From: Stropharia rugosoannulata | Lineage: Eukaryota > Basidiomycota > Agaricomycetes > Agaricales > Strophariaceae | DNA length: 64,000 nt | Direction: 5' to 3' | Assembly: GCA_028532985.1 (NCBI GenBank) | Contig: JANCIK010000013.1 | Coordinates: 1,054,001-1,118,000, forward strand | Part shown: piece by piece, positions 37,367 to 48,000 of the stretch | Layout: each line of letters starts with the position of its first letter | Position numbering within the stretch: the stretch's first letter is position 1 | Made by a program: the position numbers and the translations under genes | The notes under the pieces: generated by a model | What the model was told of the DNA's origin: nothing | Database searches by the model: none | What the model saw: the letters and a program-made list of their open reading frames with translations, nothing else

Positions 37367-38752
37367 ATGAAGCTCTTCGTGACTGCAGGATTTGCCTCTC
37401 TGACCAGCGTTTTTGCTCGTACATTCACTGTACGAATGGATGTCCGCTTGCTGTTCTCGTCGTACTGATAATGCGTCGTCTTTGCAGGTGTACAATGCCT
37501 GCCCATTTACTATCTGGTAATTAAGTCCATTTCTTAGGAGACGATGAGGCTAACTTCGTTATTAGGCCAGCGGTACGCTGAATTCTCAGCATTGTCGGCT
37601 CTCAACGTCAACATTCATACCATTACTCCATAGATATTTACCGACTTGAACGTTGGAGCTAGCGTACCAGCATACACCACTGGGTTTGTTACCATGACAT
37701 GTCCCTGTTCAAGCTGCTCATGCAAAACTTCTGCAGGTGGGAAGCCCCAGCCTTCAGCAAAGTATCCTTTACTGTTCCGGACGACTGGAGATCGGGAAGA
37801 ATTTGGGTACAGATTTGCACAAATAATTTTGAAGCCTGACCATCGGTTTAATCTTGCAATATGGCAGGGACGGCGCAATTGCGATTTTTCAAAGAATCCT
37901 GGGCCGAACTCCTGCTTAACTGGAGGTTGTAACGGAGGACTTGTGTGCGACACGCGTACTGGAACTGTCAGTGAACACTCTGATAATTCGAGATCATACG
38001 TTAATAGACGAATATTTTAATAGGGCGTACCTCCTGCTACTGTCGCCGAGTGGACTTTGGGAGGAAGCACTGCCGGCGCTGTGGACTGGTATGACGGTAA
38101 GTCAATAAATCATTGTGGACCGTGCCGTTATTGAATATAACGAATATTCAGTATCCCTGGTCGACGGGTACAACCTCCCCATGAGGTATTATTATTTTAT
38201 CAAGCTTAGATACTGTGTATCTGATACACAATCAGGATATCGAACAATGCAGGATGCCCTGTGGCCGACTGTCCAGTAGACCTCGGACCTAACTGTACGA
38301 CGCACGTTGGCTCGGGCCCGGATTAACACTTACCAGTCATCATTGTTAGGCCCTGCGCCCTTGAAAGGACCATTTGATTCCACAGGCTTCCCTGTAGGCT
38401 GCAAATCCGCCTGCTTCGCTAACCTTGATGGGAATCAAGGTTTGTATATGGATCCCCGTCCTAACGCTAGTCGAGAAAATAACTGACTAATTTTATCAAA
38501 GGTAACTCCGGGAACTGCTGTTCCGGCAGTCACAGTACTCCCGCAACTTGTCCCAGCTCGGGCGTTGCTTTTTACAGCTACTTCAGTAAGAGAGTCTTTC
38601 ATGTCAACTGGCGGAGAATATATTGAACGACTTTCACAGAGAAAGCATGCCCTAACTCATACGTATATGCCTACGACGAATCCAGCAATACCGCGCTGTG
38701 GACTTGCCCTGCGTCGCGCAAGGCAGACTACACACTTACATTCTGCCCATAA
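37367..38752 (+). CDS. Thaumatin-like protein 3 (secreted)
   Basis: Third and most diverged tandem copy. Signal peptide MKLFVTAGFASLTSVFA, then RTFTVYNACPFTIWPAIFTDLNVGASVP (with the 7-nt microexon at 37566-37572). Conserved blocks: KVSFTVPDDWRSGRIWGRRNC, NPGPNSCLTGGCNGGLVC, PPATVAEWTLGG, YDVSLVDGYNLPMR, CPVADCPVDLGPNC, GPFDSTGFPVGCKSAC, NCCSGSHSTPATCPSSG, and an end TALWTC...TFCP. A short insertion (STAGAVDW) replaces GDGNxDF of the siblings. Sixteen cysteines are kept. It has two introns absent from gene 1: one inside VDGYNLPMR|IS (about 38186-38235) and one at 38586-38639. Intact and apparently functional. Beta-1,3-glucan binding or hydrolysis is by family inference. Confidence 0.92.
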
Positions 38753-38999
38753 GGCCTTAAGGATTGTATACCATCTCAACAACTAGCGCGATTTTTTTCT
38801 CAATAGCCAAATACACTAGGCTGAATGCTTCTCATTTGTACAACACTTAGTTATATTTGTTACTACAACCTATGATATTTCCAACTCGGAATTGACTTGT
38901 ACATAAAAGCGCTGAGATGAGCATTTTATGCACATAGCCAAACTAAGGCTACTACCGAAATGTAGAATGTACTTCGAAGTGCTGTCATTCGCGATGGAA

Positions 39000-39564
39000 T
39001 CAATCTTCAATTCCTGCATCGCCTAAAACATCCTGTGCGTGATGCTTGGCCTTATCTGAGGCGTTGGGATCTATGAAGCATATTTCCATAAGCCGATGAT
39101 CACTTCTGGACATGGATCTAGCAGTGCTCACTTTTCAGGGTAGCCTTATACCCACCAAGGACACGGTGCGAATGCTGCGTGCCCCCGCTTGCTGTCTCCG
39201 TGACCTCATACTCAACCTCCTCGTCTTCGTAGAAGGCGTCGTTTGCAAGCTCGCTGTTATCGACATCTTCAAAATCTTCGTCCTGGATGCCACCACCTCT
39301 TCCCCCGACCTGAGGATGGGACGGAGCTTGCTCCTTCATTTGATCACGCTTGGGCTCATAGTCTGCATTTCCAGGCTGCGAGTGCTGGGCTTCGTACTCT
39401 TGCAGCACCTGGCGTGCATGGTCTTTTGCCTTTTGAGAGACATGTTCATCTACGCGATGCGGTTAGTTGTAATGTCTGAGAACCTAAGCCCGAATGCTGA
39501 GAGTGTGCTTACTGGCAAGCGTGGCTTTGTAGCCTCTAATTTGATTGGGGTTCAGGGAGGACAT
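39000..39564 (-). CDS. Conidiation-specific protein 6 (con-6) family protein, copy 1
   Basis: Small hydrophilic stress/development protein made of two con-6 repeats. Spliced: MSSLNPNQIRGYKATLA, intron, then VSQKAKDHARQVLQEYE (repeat 1); an acidic linker of about 65 residues (DEDFEDVDNSELANDAFYEDEEVEYEV region described in parts); then HRVLGGYKATLK, intron, NPNASDKAKHHAQDVLGDAG and IED stop (repeat 2). Introns are phase 1 at the same site in both repeats. Con-6 proteins accumulate in conidia and resting or stressed cells in ascomycetes; their molecular role is unsettled. The long acidic linker distinguishes this copy from copy 2. A TATA-like element lies 84 nt upstream (39648-39655). Confidence 0.88.
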
Positions 39565-40375
39565 GGTAGCGGTACAGTGAAATTTGGACGAAGTGGATGG
39601 TTAGGCTAGACCGCTGAGCGTTCAGGATTTAAAGGTTCGGTTGTCAGTTTTTATGAAACCAAAGCCTTACCGCCCAAGATGCTCAGACAGGCTGTAAAGT
39701 CTCGGATTTTGGAGTAATTTCTTTCCTACCACGCGTCGTGTTTCACTACGCACCACCCAGTACGGGTAGATTGCGCGTACTTGACGGTAAACTCCGTGCC
39801 ACTGTGCAAAAGATAAGGCACGTCCGAGCTTGTATTCAGGCTGTATAACAATGCTCAAAATAAACAAACCCACCTCATATATCTGACCTTTTCCCGCAAC
39901 GTTTTACGTCTGTTTGTTGGTTGTAGTAGACGCGAGTGATTTTAAAATAGACCAACTTGTACAGAAGACTAAAAATAGATAGACTTGATATATGATTAGT
40001 TGATTGCTTTAGAATTTGGTCACCTATGATGCGTTTTGTGCAGATTTCTTTTGAGCGCTTGAGTTCATGCACGTTCTCTCGAAATAGGTCTCCATGATAA
40101 CCTCAAATTTAAACATCGCTAGTCCACGCCAAAATGAATTCGCTGGCTGCCTGAAGCATAAATCTGAAATCATGATCCATCACACAAGACTTACCACTCT
40201 ACCACTACAAGAGGTTCACCCACTTCGGAAGGTAAACGATACCATCGTTTTGATTGACGACAAGAATAATATACATTGTGAGCTATTTGGCTCCTTTAAT
40301 TACAATTACAAGTTCGGAGTATTCTGCCTCATTGTTGGCGGGCGTTTGTGTTATTGGAAGCTAAGGATGCCCAGC
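39565..40375. other. Intergenic region between con-6 copies 1 and 2
   Basis: About 810 nt holding the promoter of copy 1 and the 3' end of copy 2. A 121-codon ORF at 40094-40459 overlaps copy 2 on the opposite strand and is not supported. No con-6 remnant seen. Confidence 0.4.
39648..39655 (-). promoter_or_regulatory. TATA-like element of con-6 copy 1
   Basis: On the minus strand reads CATAAAAA, 84 nt upstream of the ATG at 39564. Spacing matches the clearer TATA boxes of the two other con-6 genes. Confidence 0.35.
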
Positions 40376-40773
40376 TTAAACCTCATCCGGGTTGATGCCG
40401 GCCTCCTCGAGCACCTCTGCAGCGTGTTCTCTGGCCTCGTCAGAGACATTAGGCCCTGAGAGCAGGTTAATACGAGTCTCCCCAATAACATGTGTGCACT
40501 TACTCTTCAAAGTTGACTTGTAGCCACCGAGGACGCGATTGGAATGCTCGTCGTCATTATCGCTCCCCGCAGTGTGAGAAGACGTGTTGTTGGAGCTGGC
40601 TTCGCTCTCCCCGAGCACTTGACGCGCGTGCTCCTTGGCCTCTTCGGACACGTTGTCGCCTGTAATACAAACCAGTAAGCATTCATCAACACGGCCAAAG
40701 GTATTGAGAGTAACATACGAGCGAGGGCTGACTTGTATCCACGGATCTGGTTAGAGTTGAGTTCGGAAGACAT
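40376..40773 (-). CDS. Conidiation-specific protein 6 (con-6) family protein, copy 2
   Basis: Two-repeat con-6 protein of about 95 residues. Spliced: MSSELNSNQIRGYKSALAR, then DNVSEEAKEHARQVLGESEA (repeat 1); a short Ser/Thr/Asp linker; SNRVLGGYKSTLK, intron, then PNVSDEAREHAAEVLEEAG and INPDEV stop (repeat 2). Each repeat has a phase-1 intron just after the GYKSxL block. Highly charged, with no signal peptide or membrane segment, so likely cytosolic. Lies 0.8 kb from copy 1 on the same strand, a tandem pair. A clean TATA box lies 86 nt upstream. Confidence 0.9.
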
Positions 40774-41351
40774 ATTTAAGTCAAGTGTGTAAGGTTGAAG
40801 TGTAGGTAGGATGAAGTTGTGTGGGTTTTGTTGAGGATTTCACAGGTCTGCCGGGCCCTTTTATACCCTAATGCGTTCCTACCTTGGAAAGTCCGTTGTG
40901 GGTGCTGTGAGATCAAAGATGGACGAAGCGACAGAGAAAATACGTCATTTTGACGACGAATTGTTATAATCTCCACCGTTGGTGTGTTTGGAGTAGTGCA
41001 TCATGACTAGCAGGGTCCTTCGGCGCCACTCTGCAACCCCACATCGTTGTTTGTCGCCATGGGCGCAAGCGTCAGAAGCCAAGATCGTCACATTAACTCC
41101 GCAAACAATCTATTTAATAAACGCGCAACCCCAGTCAAATGGTACAAACAGAAAAAGTTGGAGAACGAAGCTAGTAATACATACGGTGGTGACTAGGATA
41201 CGAGTCTCGAATGTTCAAGTTGTTGATTAAAGTTATCGCTGGTAATATTAATCAATAAAAAACGAGCAAAGCCAAATAGTTCTTTAGTGAGCCCTGGATG
41301 GTTGGCACCTAGGTACGTTTTCAGTAGAAGTATGCCTTCAGTTTTATCCCT
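40774..41351. other. Intergenic region upstream of con-6 copy 2
   Basis: About 580 nt between two minus-strand genes. It holds the copy 2 promoter with its TATA box (40859-40865) and the 3' flank of the next gene. Nothing else is seen. Confidence 0.4.
40859..40865 (-). promoter_or_regulatory. TATA box of con-6 copy 2
   Basis: TATAAAA on the minus strand, 86 nt upstream of the ATG at 40773. Confidence 0.6.
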
Positions 41352-42371
41352 TCAATGATCCTGGGAGTCGAACGGAAAGTAGGATTGGTCGTAGAGGTAC
41401 GAATTCACTGAGTCCATATTATTGGGGAGACTCGGAGGCTTCGAATAGAACGCGTCATCCTGGTAGAGAGCGACAACAGGAGGTTGACTGGTGCCTTGAT
41501 TGTAGTATGGAAGAGGCTGCCCGCCTTCGGTAATGGATGGGTACATGCCCGACGGGTCGAATAATCTACCTCCCCCATTTTCAAAATAGGCTGTATTGTT
41601 TACAGTAGTCATATTAGACTCCAAGGACATCGAACCCTGTCCCAGGACGTTCGTATTTTGCGGATCCATGTGAATATTGGGCCACATGGATGCACATTCT
41701 GTAGACAACGTCGGGAAACGTTGCAGTTCACTAAGTTTTTGATTAGTAGATGGACTGAATATATATGAAAATAGGAAGCGTACAGATCCATGCCGTCGAA
41801 TCCCAGGTTTCCGTAAGGCGAAAGATGACTGACGACGGGTATATATGCGGGTGGATGTTGGGGGCGCATATAACTGCTATGGTGGGTTCGTGCCTCTGGG
41901 ATCAGACCCCTTCCTGTATTTGACCTATGCCCTATGACGCTTTCGTAACTGCTCTCCGGATAATCCGAAGAGGAAGGGAGTAATTCGCCATGCGGATATA
42001 TTTCGTCCAATGCCGCAACTGCGGAGGAGTAATTGTCGTTGTTCATACTGATGACATGTTCCTGGCCGCTTTCCGGGTCCCATACAGAAGAGGAAGCCAA
42101 GCGCCAGCTGCGGGTATGCATGATCCTTTCTTGGAACCCATGTTGCAAGCACTAAAGATATGCAAACATGCATATAAAAAACAAGCGCCCGCACTGTCAA
42201 AATCGTGTCATTTCCGAAAAAGGGCATTGTTACCTGAGCTGGTATATCAACGAGACATTTGGGAGTAGGTGGATTGCGCGGAGCTTTCTTGCTTTCCACC
42301 TTCTTCTCTATCTTCTCCGCGGGATGCTTCGGTTTGGTTTTGGCCTTGGGTGCTGTCTGCGATTTCCCCAT
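41352..42371 (-). CDS. Hypothetical protein, basic N-terminus, Ser/Pro/Tyr-rich
   Basis: Three-exon gene. Exon 1 from the ATG at 42371 encodes MGKSQTAPKAKTKPKHPAEK and a very basic lysine-rich stretch ending CLVDIPAQ. A 90-nt intron ends at an AG that keeps the frame (CLQHGFQERIMHTRSWRLAS). Exon 2 has AVAALDEIYPHGELLPSSSD and ends near GNLGFDGMD. Exon 3 (from about 41720) has ECASMWPNIHMDPQNTN and is rich in Tyr, Pro, Gln and Asn, ending YFPFDSQDH. The composition (basic start, then a disordered activation-like tail) resembles a transcription regulator, but no DNA-binding domain is visible. Not recognised; function unknown. Confidence 0.55.
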
Positions 42372-43821
42372 ATTGCTCGCGTGACGATGAAGCTTGTATA
42401 TGCCTGGAGAGTAGTCGGAGCCGACTGGAGATGCCAGACAAAAAATACTGGGTAGGCACTGCAATTTCATTTCGTTTCCTTTGCGTTTACTTATATGCAA
42501 CCGGGCGTCAGGACAGTGTTATCGCATCCCTAACCAGCATCTTGCCATCCGCATTGGTTTACGCCGGAAAGTATCCCAAGAAAAGACTGTAAGAAAGAGA
42601 AAGGGACGCCGGACAGCCATAAGATGATACAAGGAACGTGGTTCATGACATTGACGGTCAGTGGGCGAGCTATTTTGAAATGCCGCTCAGTTGGAAAACA
42701 CGTTTCTTCATGTATATAAATCACGTGACGGACCCCTGGCGTTCGTCCAGATAGCAGCAAACTACCTCGTCCTGTTAAGAATTGGTTGTCGGGCCCAATA
42801 TCCAGTGCAAGGCTATGCTTGTAGCTCAGACACACAGTACACTGAATACACGCGTTTTGTGCGTGTTTTGTTCTCCCTCACTTTCTAGAACCATAAAGGT
42901 GAAGTTGCATGGACGTTAAACTTGGAGCGGCAGTCCCAACCGAAACGTCGCGTTCACGTCCAGCACGCTATACATGTATCTCACCCACACCGGGGCAATG
43001 CAAGTGCCTATCTTCATAATTAATGCCCATAGACTCGAAACTACAAGGGCGGCGGCGAGGAACAATAATGGGTAGTAGTAGACCGGCGAGGTAGTACCAC
43101 AGAGTAAAACCAAAAAAGACCGGTGATCCCCCAACGTCTCTGGATCTGACGTATTTGTGTAGTATGCTACTTAGCATATCAGTTACTCTCCATACATGTA
43201 GTATAGTCTCTCGCGCGGGCCTTTGAAAAACACAACCGCATGATGAACTCAGATGGAACTTTCCAGTCAATTATTAGTGTGTTTGAGTACGCATGCATGC
43301 CAGTGTAGCCACCTATCTGATGGGCTAAAACTTTGCTATGCCTAGCTTCTACAGAGATAATGAGGCAACTTTGTCTTGAGCAGTTACGTTCGACGCAGAG
43401 GCCATAGATATCGGACGCCATAGTTGATCCATTGATGGGGGCGGTGCATTTACCAAATTAAGTACTTTCTAAAATTAGACCAGAACGCCATGGTTAGGAA
43501 ATGAAGGATTCAAATTCCAGAATGTTATCTAGAAGTCAGAACATGAGGCTAACGGTCTCTACAGCAAATAAGCCCGACTTCATTTACCCCTTGAAACCAA
43601 ACACATGCTCAGCTTGAAAGGTGTGGCGACTCGGGAGTCCGACTTTGTACTGAATTTAGTTCAGCTACAGTATGTACCACTGGTATATTTCGCCGTACTT
43701 GTAACAGCACCATATAAGTCGTTTTTAATGTGTCTACTTACAGATCGGATTTAAGAGCCTTAGTACCTATATATACACCCAGGCAGGTGCTATAAATGAT
43801 GACATGGTGACATGCGAGGAC
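42372..43821. other. Intergenic region left of the retroposon
   Basis: About 1.45 kb without a supportable gene. Minus-strand ORFs at 42916-43270 include a hydrophobic stretch (PLLFLAAALVVSSLWALIM), but no start, splice pattern or family could be assigned. It could be a decayed exon. Confidence 0.35.
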
Positions 43822-43838
43822 CGATCGGGACCTAGGTC
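43822..43838. repeat. Target-site duplication, left copy
   Basis: The 17-bp sequence CGATCGGGACCTAGGTC, identical to 44742-44758. It directly abuts the 19-nt T run. The site contains two perfect palindromes (CGATCG and GACCTAGGTC). Confidence 0.75.
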
Positions 43839-44741
43839 TTTTTTTTTTTTTTTTTTTGTAATCAACGAAGTGTATTCGCTAGGGTGCCCGATCGCAGACC
43901 CTCGAGGTAGGCTACACCTAAAAAAACCCCTCATCATCCCCTTAACCATTCCGCTGCCCTTTACCGCCCTTCTAGCAAACCCACATGACGTAAGTAAGCT
44001 GTCCAAGTATCTATCGGAAGGATCCTCGCCAAGTCCACCAGCGTGATCGCATAAGCTTCCAGCTGTCAATAAATGAATAGTTGGTGTACTGATGGAGTGA
44101 ACTACCGGTTGCCGCTGTGCGCCAACATATTGCTGGCAATAATGGGGATGGAAAAAGAAAGTAAAACGAGTGACTCTGCCTTCCACTATGCCTTGGATCA
44201 CCTGATCCCCCCCTCGACCGTATCCCTCCCTGTTCACTTCAGCTCGTCCCATTAATATTTTGCAATCAATTCTGCCTATGGCAACCCGATGTATTGCGAC
44301 ATGCTAGCTATCTCCCCAAGAGGTAGGGCCGCGCAGGGACGGAGCCTGGAGCGGGTGCTAGCTCCCCTTCCTCGTCGTTTTATTTGGGTGAATCGGTTGA
44401 ATTGCCACAGTTGCGCCCCCGAAGGGTCTGCGCGAAGCAGAGCACAGTTGAGAGGCTCAGGTTGTCCTCAAAATGCCCGGGGCGACCAAGAAGAGGTGTA
44501 AGCAGTTTTCGTCCAGCCTTCAGCAGAGCAATTTGGGTCGATAAGCGCCGAAGTCGCGATCAAGCCCGATAAGATAAATTAAAGGTGGGAGTTATAAAAC
44601 AGAGACCCCATCAGGCGGGGGTGCAGGCCCGATGAGAGTGATGTCGATTAGTGGTGAGGGTTTTGGTAGTGTAAGGGACGACCATGGTGGGGAGGGCTAG
44701 TTCCCACGGTCGGATGTGGTGGTAAAAGAGAAAGAAGCCGG
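43839..44741 (-). mobile_element. Retroposed element with poly(A) tail (non-autonomous LINE/SINE or retrocopy)
   Basis: A 903-nt segment bounded by perfect 17-bp direct repeats. On the minus strand it ends in 19 A (plus-strand T run 43839-43857), preceded by TACACTTCGTTGATTAC, and the poly(A) abuts the repeat exactly. This is the signature of target-primed reverse transcription. A minus-strand ORF (44252 to 43767) crosses the tail and is probably not meaningful. No reverse transcriptase, tRNA-like A/B box pair or host-gene exon is recognisable in it. It may therefore be a 5'-truncated LINE 3' end, a SINE-like element, or a processed copy of an unknown transcript. The perfect TSDs and intact tail suggest a fairly recent insertion. 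Confidence 0.7.
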
Positions 44742-44758
44742 CGATCGGGACCTAGGTC
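44742..44758. repeat. Target-site duplication, right copy
   Basis: Same 17 bp as 43822-43838. The flanking bases differ on both sides, so the repeat length is exact. Confidence 0.75.
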
Positions 44759-45018
44759 GCCCATTGTATGGCAGGTTGTTGCTAGATTTTCGGAGGAAGG
44801 GGTAAAAGTCAAGAAATAGCTGCATACAAAGAGACGGAGATGGAAATGAAGTCGATCATTCAATGATAATACAACTCGAGAGCAGAGATAATGTAAGTAA
44901 TACAAATACGACAATAAAATACACTAGGAAAACAGCGGTAGTAGGTAGAAAAACTAAGTTATATACGGCAAAGCAAAAGAGACGACAAAGCATTAGCGAA
45001 TTAATGACAGGTTCCAAC

Positions 45019-48000
45019 CTAGTCTTCTGCTTCGTTCCTAATCAAGTCCCGCAATATCGGGCGGCCCTTCAACAAGCCCATTTCTCCAATCTTCACACAC
45101 TCGTCTCCAACTTTAAGCTTCTTGATCGTCCTGCATTCCATATCCTCCGCCAGGTTTTCCTTCTCCTTCCGCCTGTGTCCCAACGTACTCTGGACCTCGC
45201 CACCGCAAGTCTGCAACTCTACTTCGGACGAAGGGCGCTTCAGAGGCATCGGCACTGTTTCGAAGATATTTGCGTGTGCAAGGTGCGCACCAGGCGCGAG
45301 TGGGTGGATCCAGTTCTTCTCTTGCATGAGCTCAAAGAAGCTAGCAAGGAGCGGCTCGCGCTGCAACGTGCGGCGGGAGCCAAAGATGACAAGTTTCTTC
45401 CGCGCACGGGTGAATGATACGTTCATGCGCCGCCAGTCCTTAACCAAGTCACCAATCTGCATCATACGGAAAAGGCCAACAATAAGCATCCATTAAAAGT
45501 TTCCCAAAAAGTGCACGGGAACACGCACCGAACCACCGTCATTAGAGCGCACAAGCGAGACAATGATGCAGTCTTTGTCTCGACCTTGGCTCTTATCTGC
45601 CGTCAGGATCTCAACGCTCGGACGAGCCTTGAAGGTCTCCTGCAAAAGCTTCACCTGTTGGCGATACAAGGTGATGACGCCAATCTGTGATTCTTGCACA
45701 CCGCAGTGTAGAAGGGTCTCCGTGAGCTGACGTACGAGCTCAACTTCCACCGTATTCTGGACAAGGTCCCCGACGCGCGACTCTGACGCAGGCAGCAGAT
45801 CAGTGTCCACAAACACGGCTTTGCAACTGAAGAACAACAATTAGTGTCGTATTTTTAAAACTTGATCATTGAAAGTACCTACTTCTCAGAAGCCAAACTC
45901 GCCAGCCAGCATTGTTGAACGCCCTTGCACAAACTTTGACCTGCCCGCTGTTGATGAATAGTGTCCAAGAACGTCCTGTTTGGCAAGCCCAACGAGCTCT
46001 TCGCAACTTCTTCGTTTCCGCACTGCAGTCGGTCGTTGTATATCAGTCGGTTGGAAAGCAGCATGATATCTGCGTTCATTCGGTATTGGAAGCGCAGGTC
46101 CACGACGGCCTGGGGGTGAGCCTCAGACAAACGCCTGAAAAGAGACACGTCGAGCCCGCCTTTGCGTGCCTCAGGATTCTTGACCTATGAATGCGGATTA
46201 TAAACGTCATATAAAAAGAGTACCGCACAGGCTGCACCTACAAGAGGTGGTAGTTGGAAGTGATCGCCAACCAATACAAACGTATCGGCGAAGCGCAGAG
46301 GACCCAAACAAGTGGGCAGCGTGATCTGCGAGGCCTCGTCGACAATACAATAATCAAAGTGGCGACGAAAGAATAGTGGACTACAACCGCCCAAAACGTC
46401 AGAAACAGGTAAGCTTTTTTTTTTTTGAATGAAAACTCACTGATCCAGTGACAAACACGTAGTAGCGACTACCGGCGGGGACATGATCTGCCTCTCAAAC
46501 ACCTCAACCGTGTGCGCCTTCCTGCGCGCCGCCATAGTGTACTTGCGCACCTCCGGGTGTACCTTGTCCGGGTTCCCGAGGCGGAGAACGCCGAACGTGC
46601 GCCCGGCGCCGTCCGTCTGGCCGTCGAGCGCGCGCAAGATTGTGTCGACCGCGGAGTGCGTATACGAGCTCAGCAGTACAGTTTTTCCGCGCCCCACGAG
46701 CTCGCGAATGAGCGCGGCGATCATCGTCGTCTTCCCCGTCCCGGGCATGCCGAGGACGAGCGCGTAATCCTCCGCCGCGAGCGCGCGCGCCATCGCTTCC
46801 TTCTGCGATGCGTTGAAGTGCGCGTGCTGCGGAGCATCGGGGTTGAACGGCGGCGTCGGCGGGGAGAAGACTGGCGGGCGCAGGTCGACAACGAGGTCGA
46901 GTCGCTTTACATCACCGTCAGAGAGAAAGAGCTGGGCGAGGTTGCCCCGCATCCGCGCCATGCCACCGTACAGTTCGTCTTTGTCGATGCGGAATATCAG
47001 CTCAGCACCCGGGGCAACACCTGTACGCGCGGAAAGCGCAGGGACGTCTAATGGATAGTCGACGCCAAGGACGACGTGCGTCGCGTCCAGAGTTAGAATG
47101 AACCCTTTGGAGATCGCGAGCAGATAGGGTTCGATGGACACCGTGACGGGGTCGCCCGTGTTCAGGTGGCCGTTGCGCAAGTTGGTAGGGAGGCCTTGTG
47201 TTGCCCACTCGCGCGACCGCGCAAAGGTGTACGTGAACCGGTGAATCTTGCTCTCGGTATTCGCGTCGACGGCGGATTCCTTCGCTATGATTGCAAATTC
47301 CCCTTTGTCCTTGGTGAGCACCATATTACCCCAGCATCGGCCCTTCTTCTCCCGCTCCTGGCTTCCCAAGGTCCACAACTCGCGCTTGAAGCGCACGATG
47401 TCCCGCTCTTCCAGAGCCAAAAGATGTTCCCATCTGCGAAAAAATCGTGTTTGATGGTTAGTGAGGTGCCCTGTCATCAGCTCGAAAGTGTCTTTGAGGA
47501 AATCTGGAATGGGCGGGTCGAACTTGATGGAGCTTTTCCCCACCTTCCCGCCGCTCCCCGAATGATTTGGATGTGTCTTGCGGAACAGAAGGCAAGTATC
47601 GAGAGCATAGCATCGGTAGCAAGTGCGTTCGTCATCAATTGGGGCCGGCAGGAACTGTTCGATTTCCGGCTCCTCTTCCTCGTCCATCTCTCTGACCGTC
47701 CGTTGGCCGTTGTCTACAGTGGTCCCACCTTCATCCTTCTCCTCCCGACGCGGCCGCTTCCGCACACGTCGCCAGCCCCACGCCGCGAGGTCGTTTCGGA
47801 CGCATATTAGCGCCTTGATCTCGTTCCGGCTGCGGGGAACCCGTACGACGCTCCCCTCCTCGTTCTGCGAGTAGAATAGAAGCCCATCCTGCACATCCGT
47901 ACCGTACCGCTCACTTAGAAGTAGCGTGTATAGCAGTGTCTGTGCACGGTGCTCCATACCGCCGTTCGTGCGACCTGTCTTCAACTCCAAAGGAAGCGGC

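Noticed and set aside
42916..43270. Minus-strand ORFs with a membrane-like segment
   Set aside because: Two overlapping frames compete, and no start, upstream exon or family could be found.
43839..43857. T19 run considered as a Pol III terminator or sequencing artefact
   Set aside because: Its exact abutment to a 17-bp direct repeat found again 0.9 kb away is better explained as the poly(A) tail of a retroposed element.
46512..47051. Long plus-strand ORFs antisense to Dna2 (also 47166-47810)
   Set aside because: They are frame shadows of the GC-rich central Dna2 exon, whose helicase and nuclease motifs are unmistakable.
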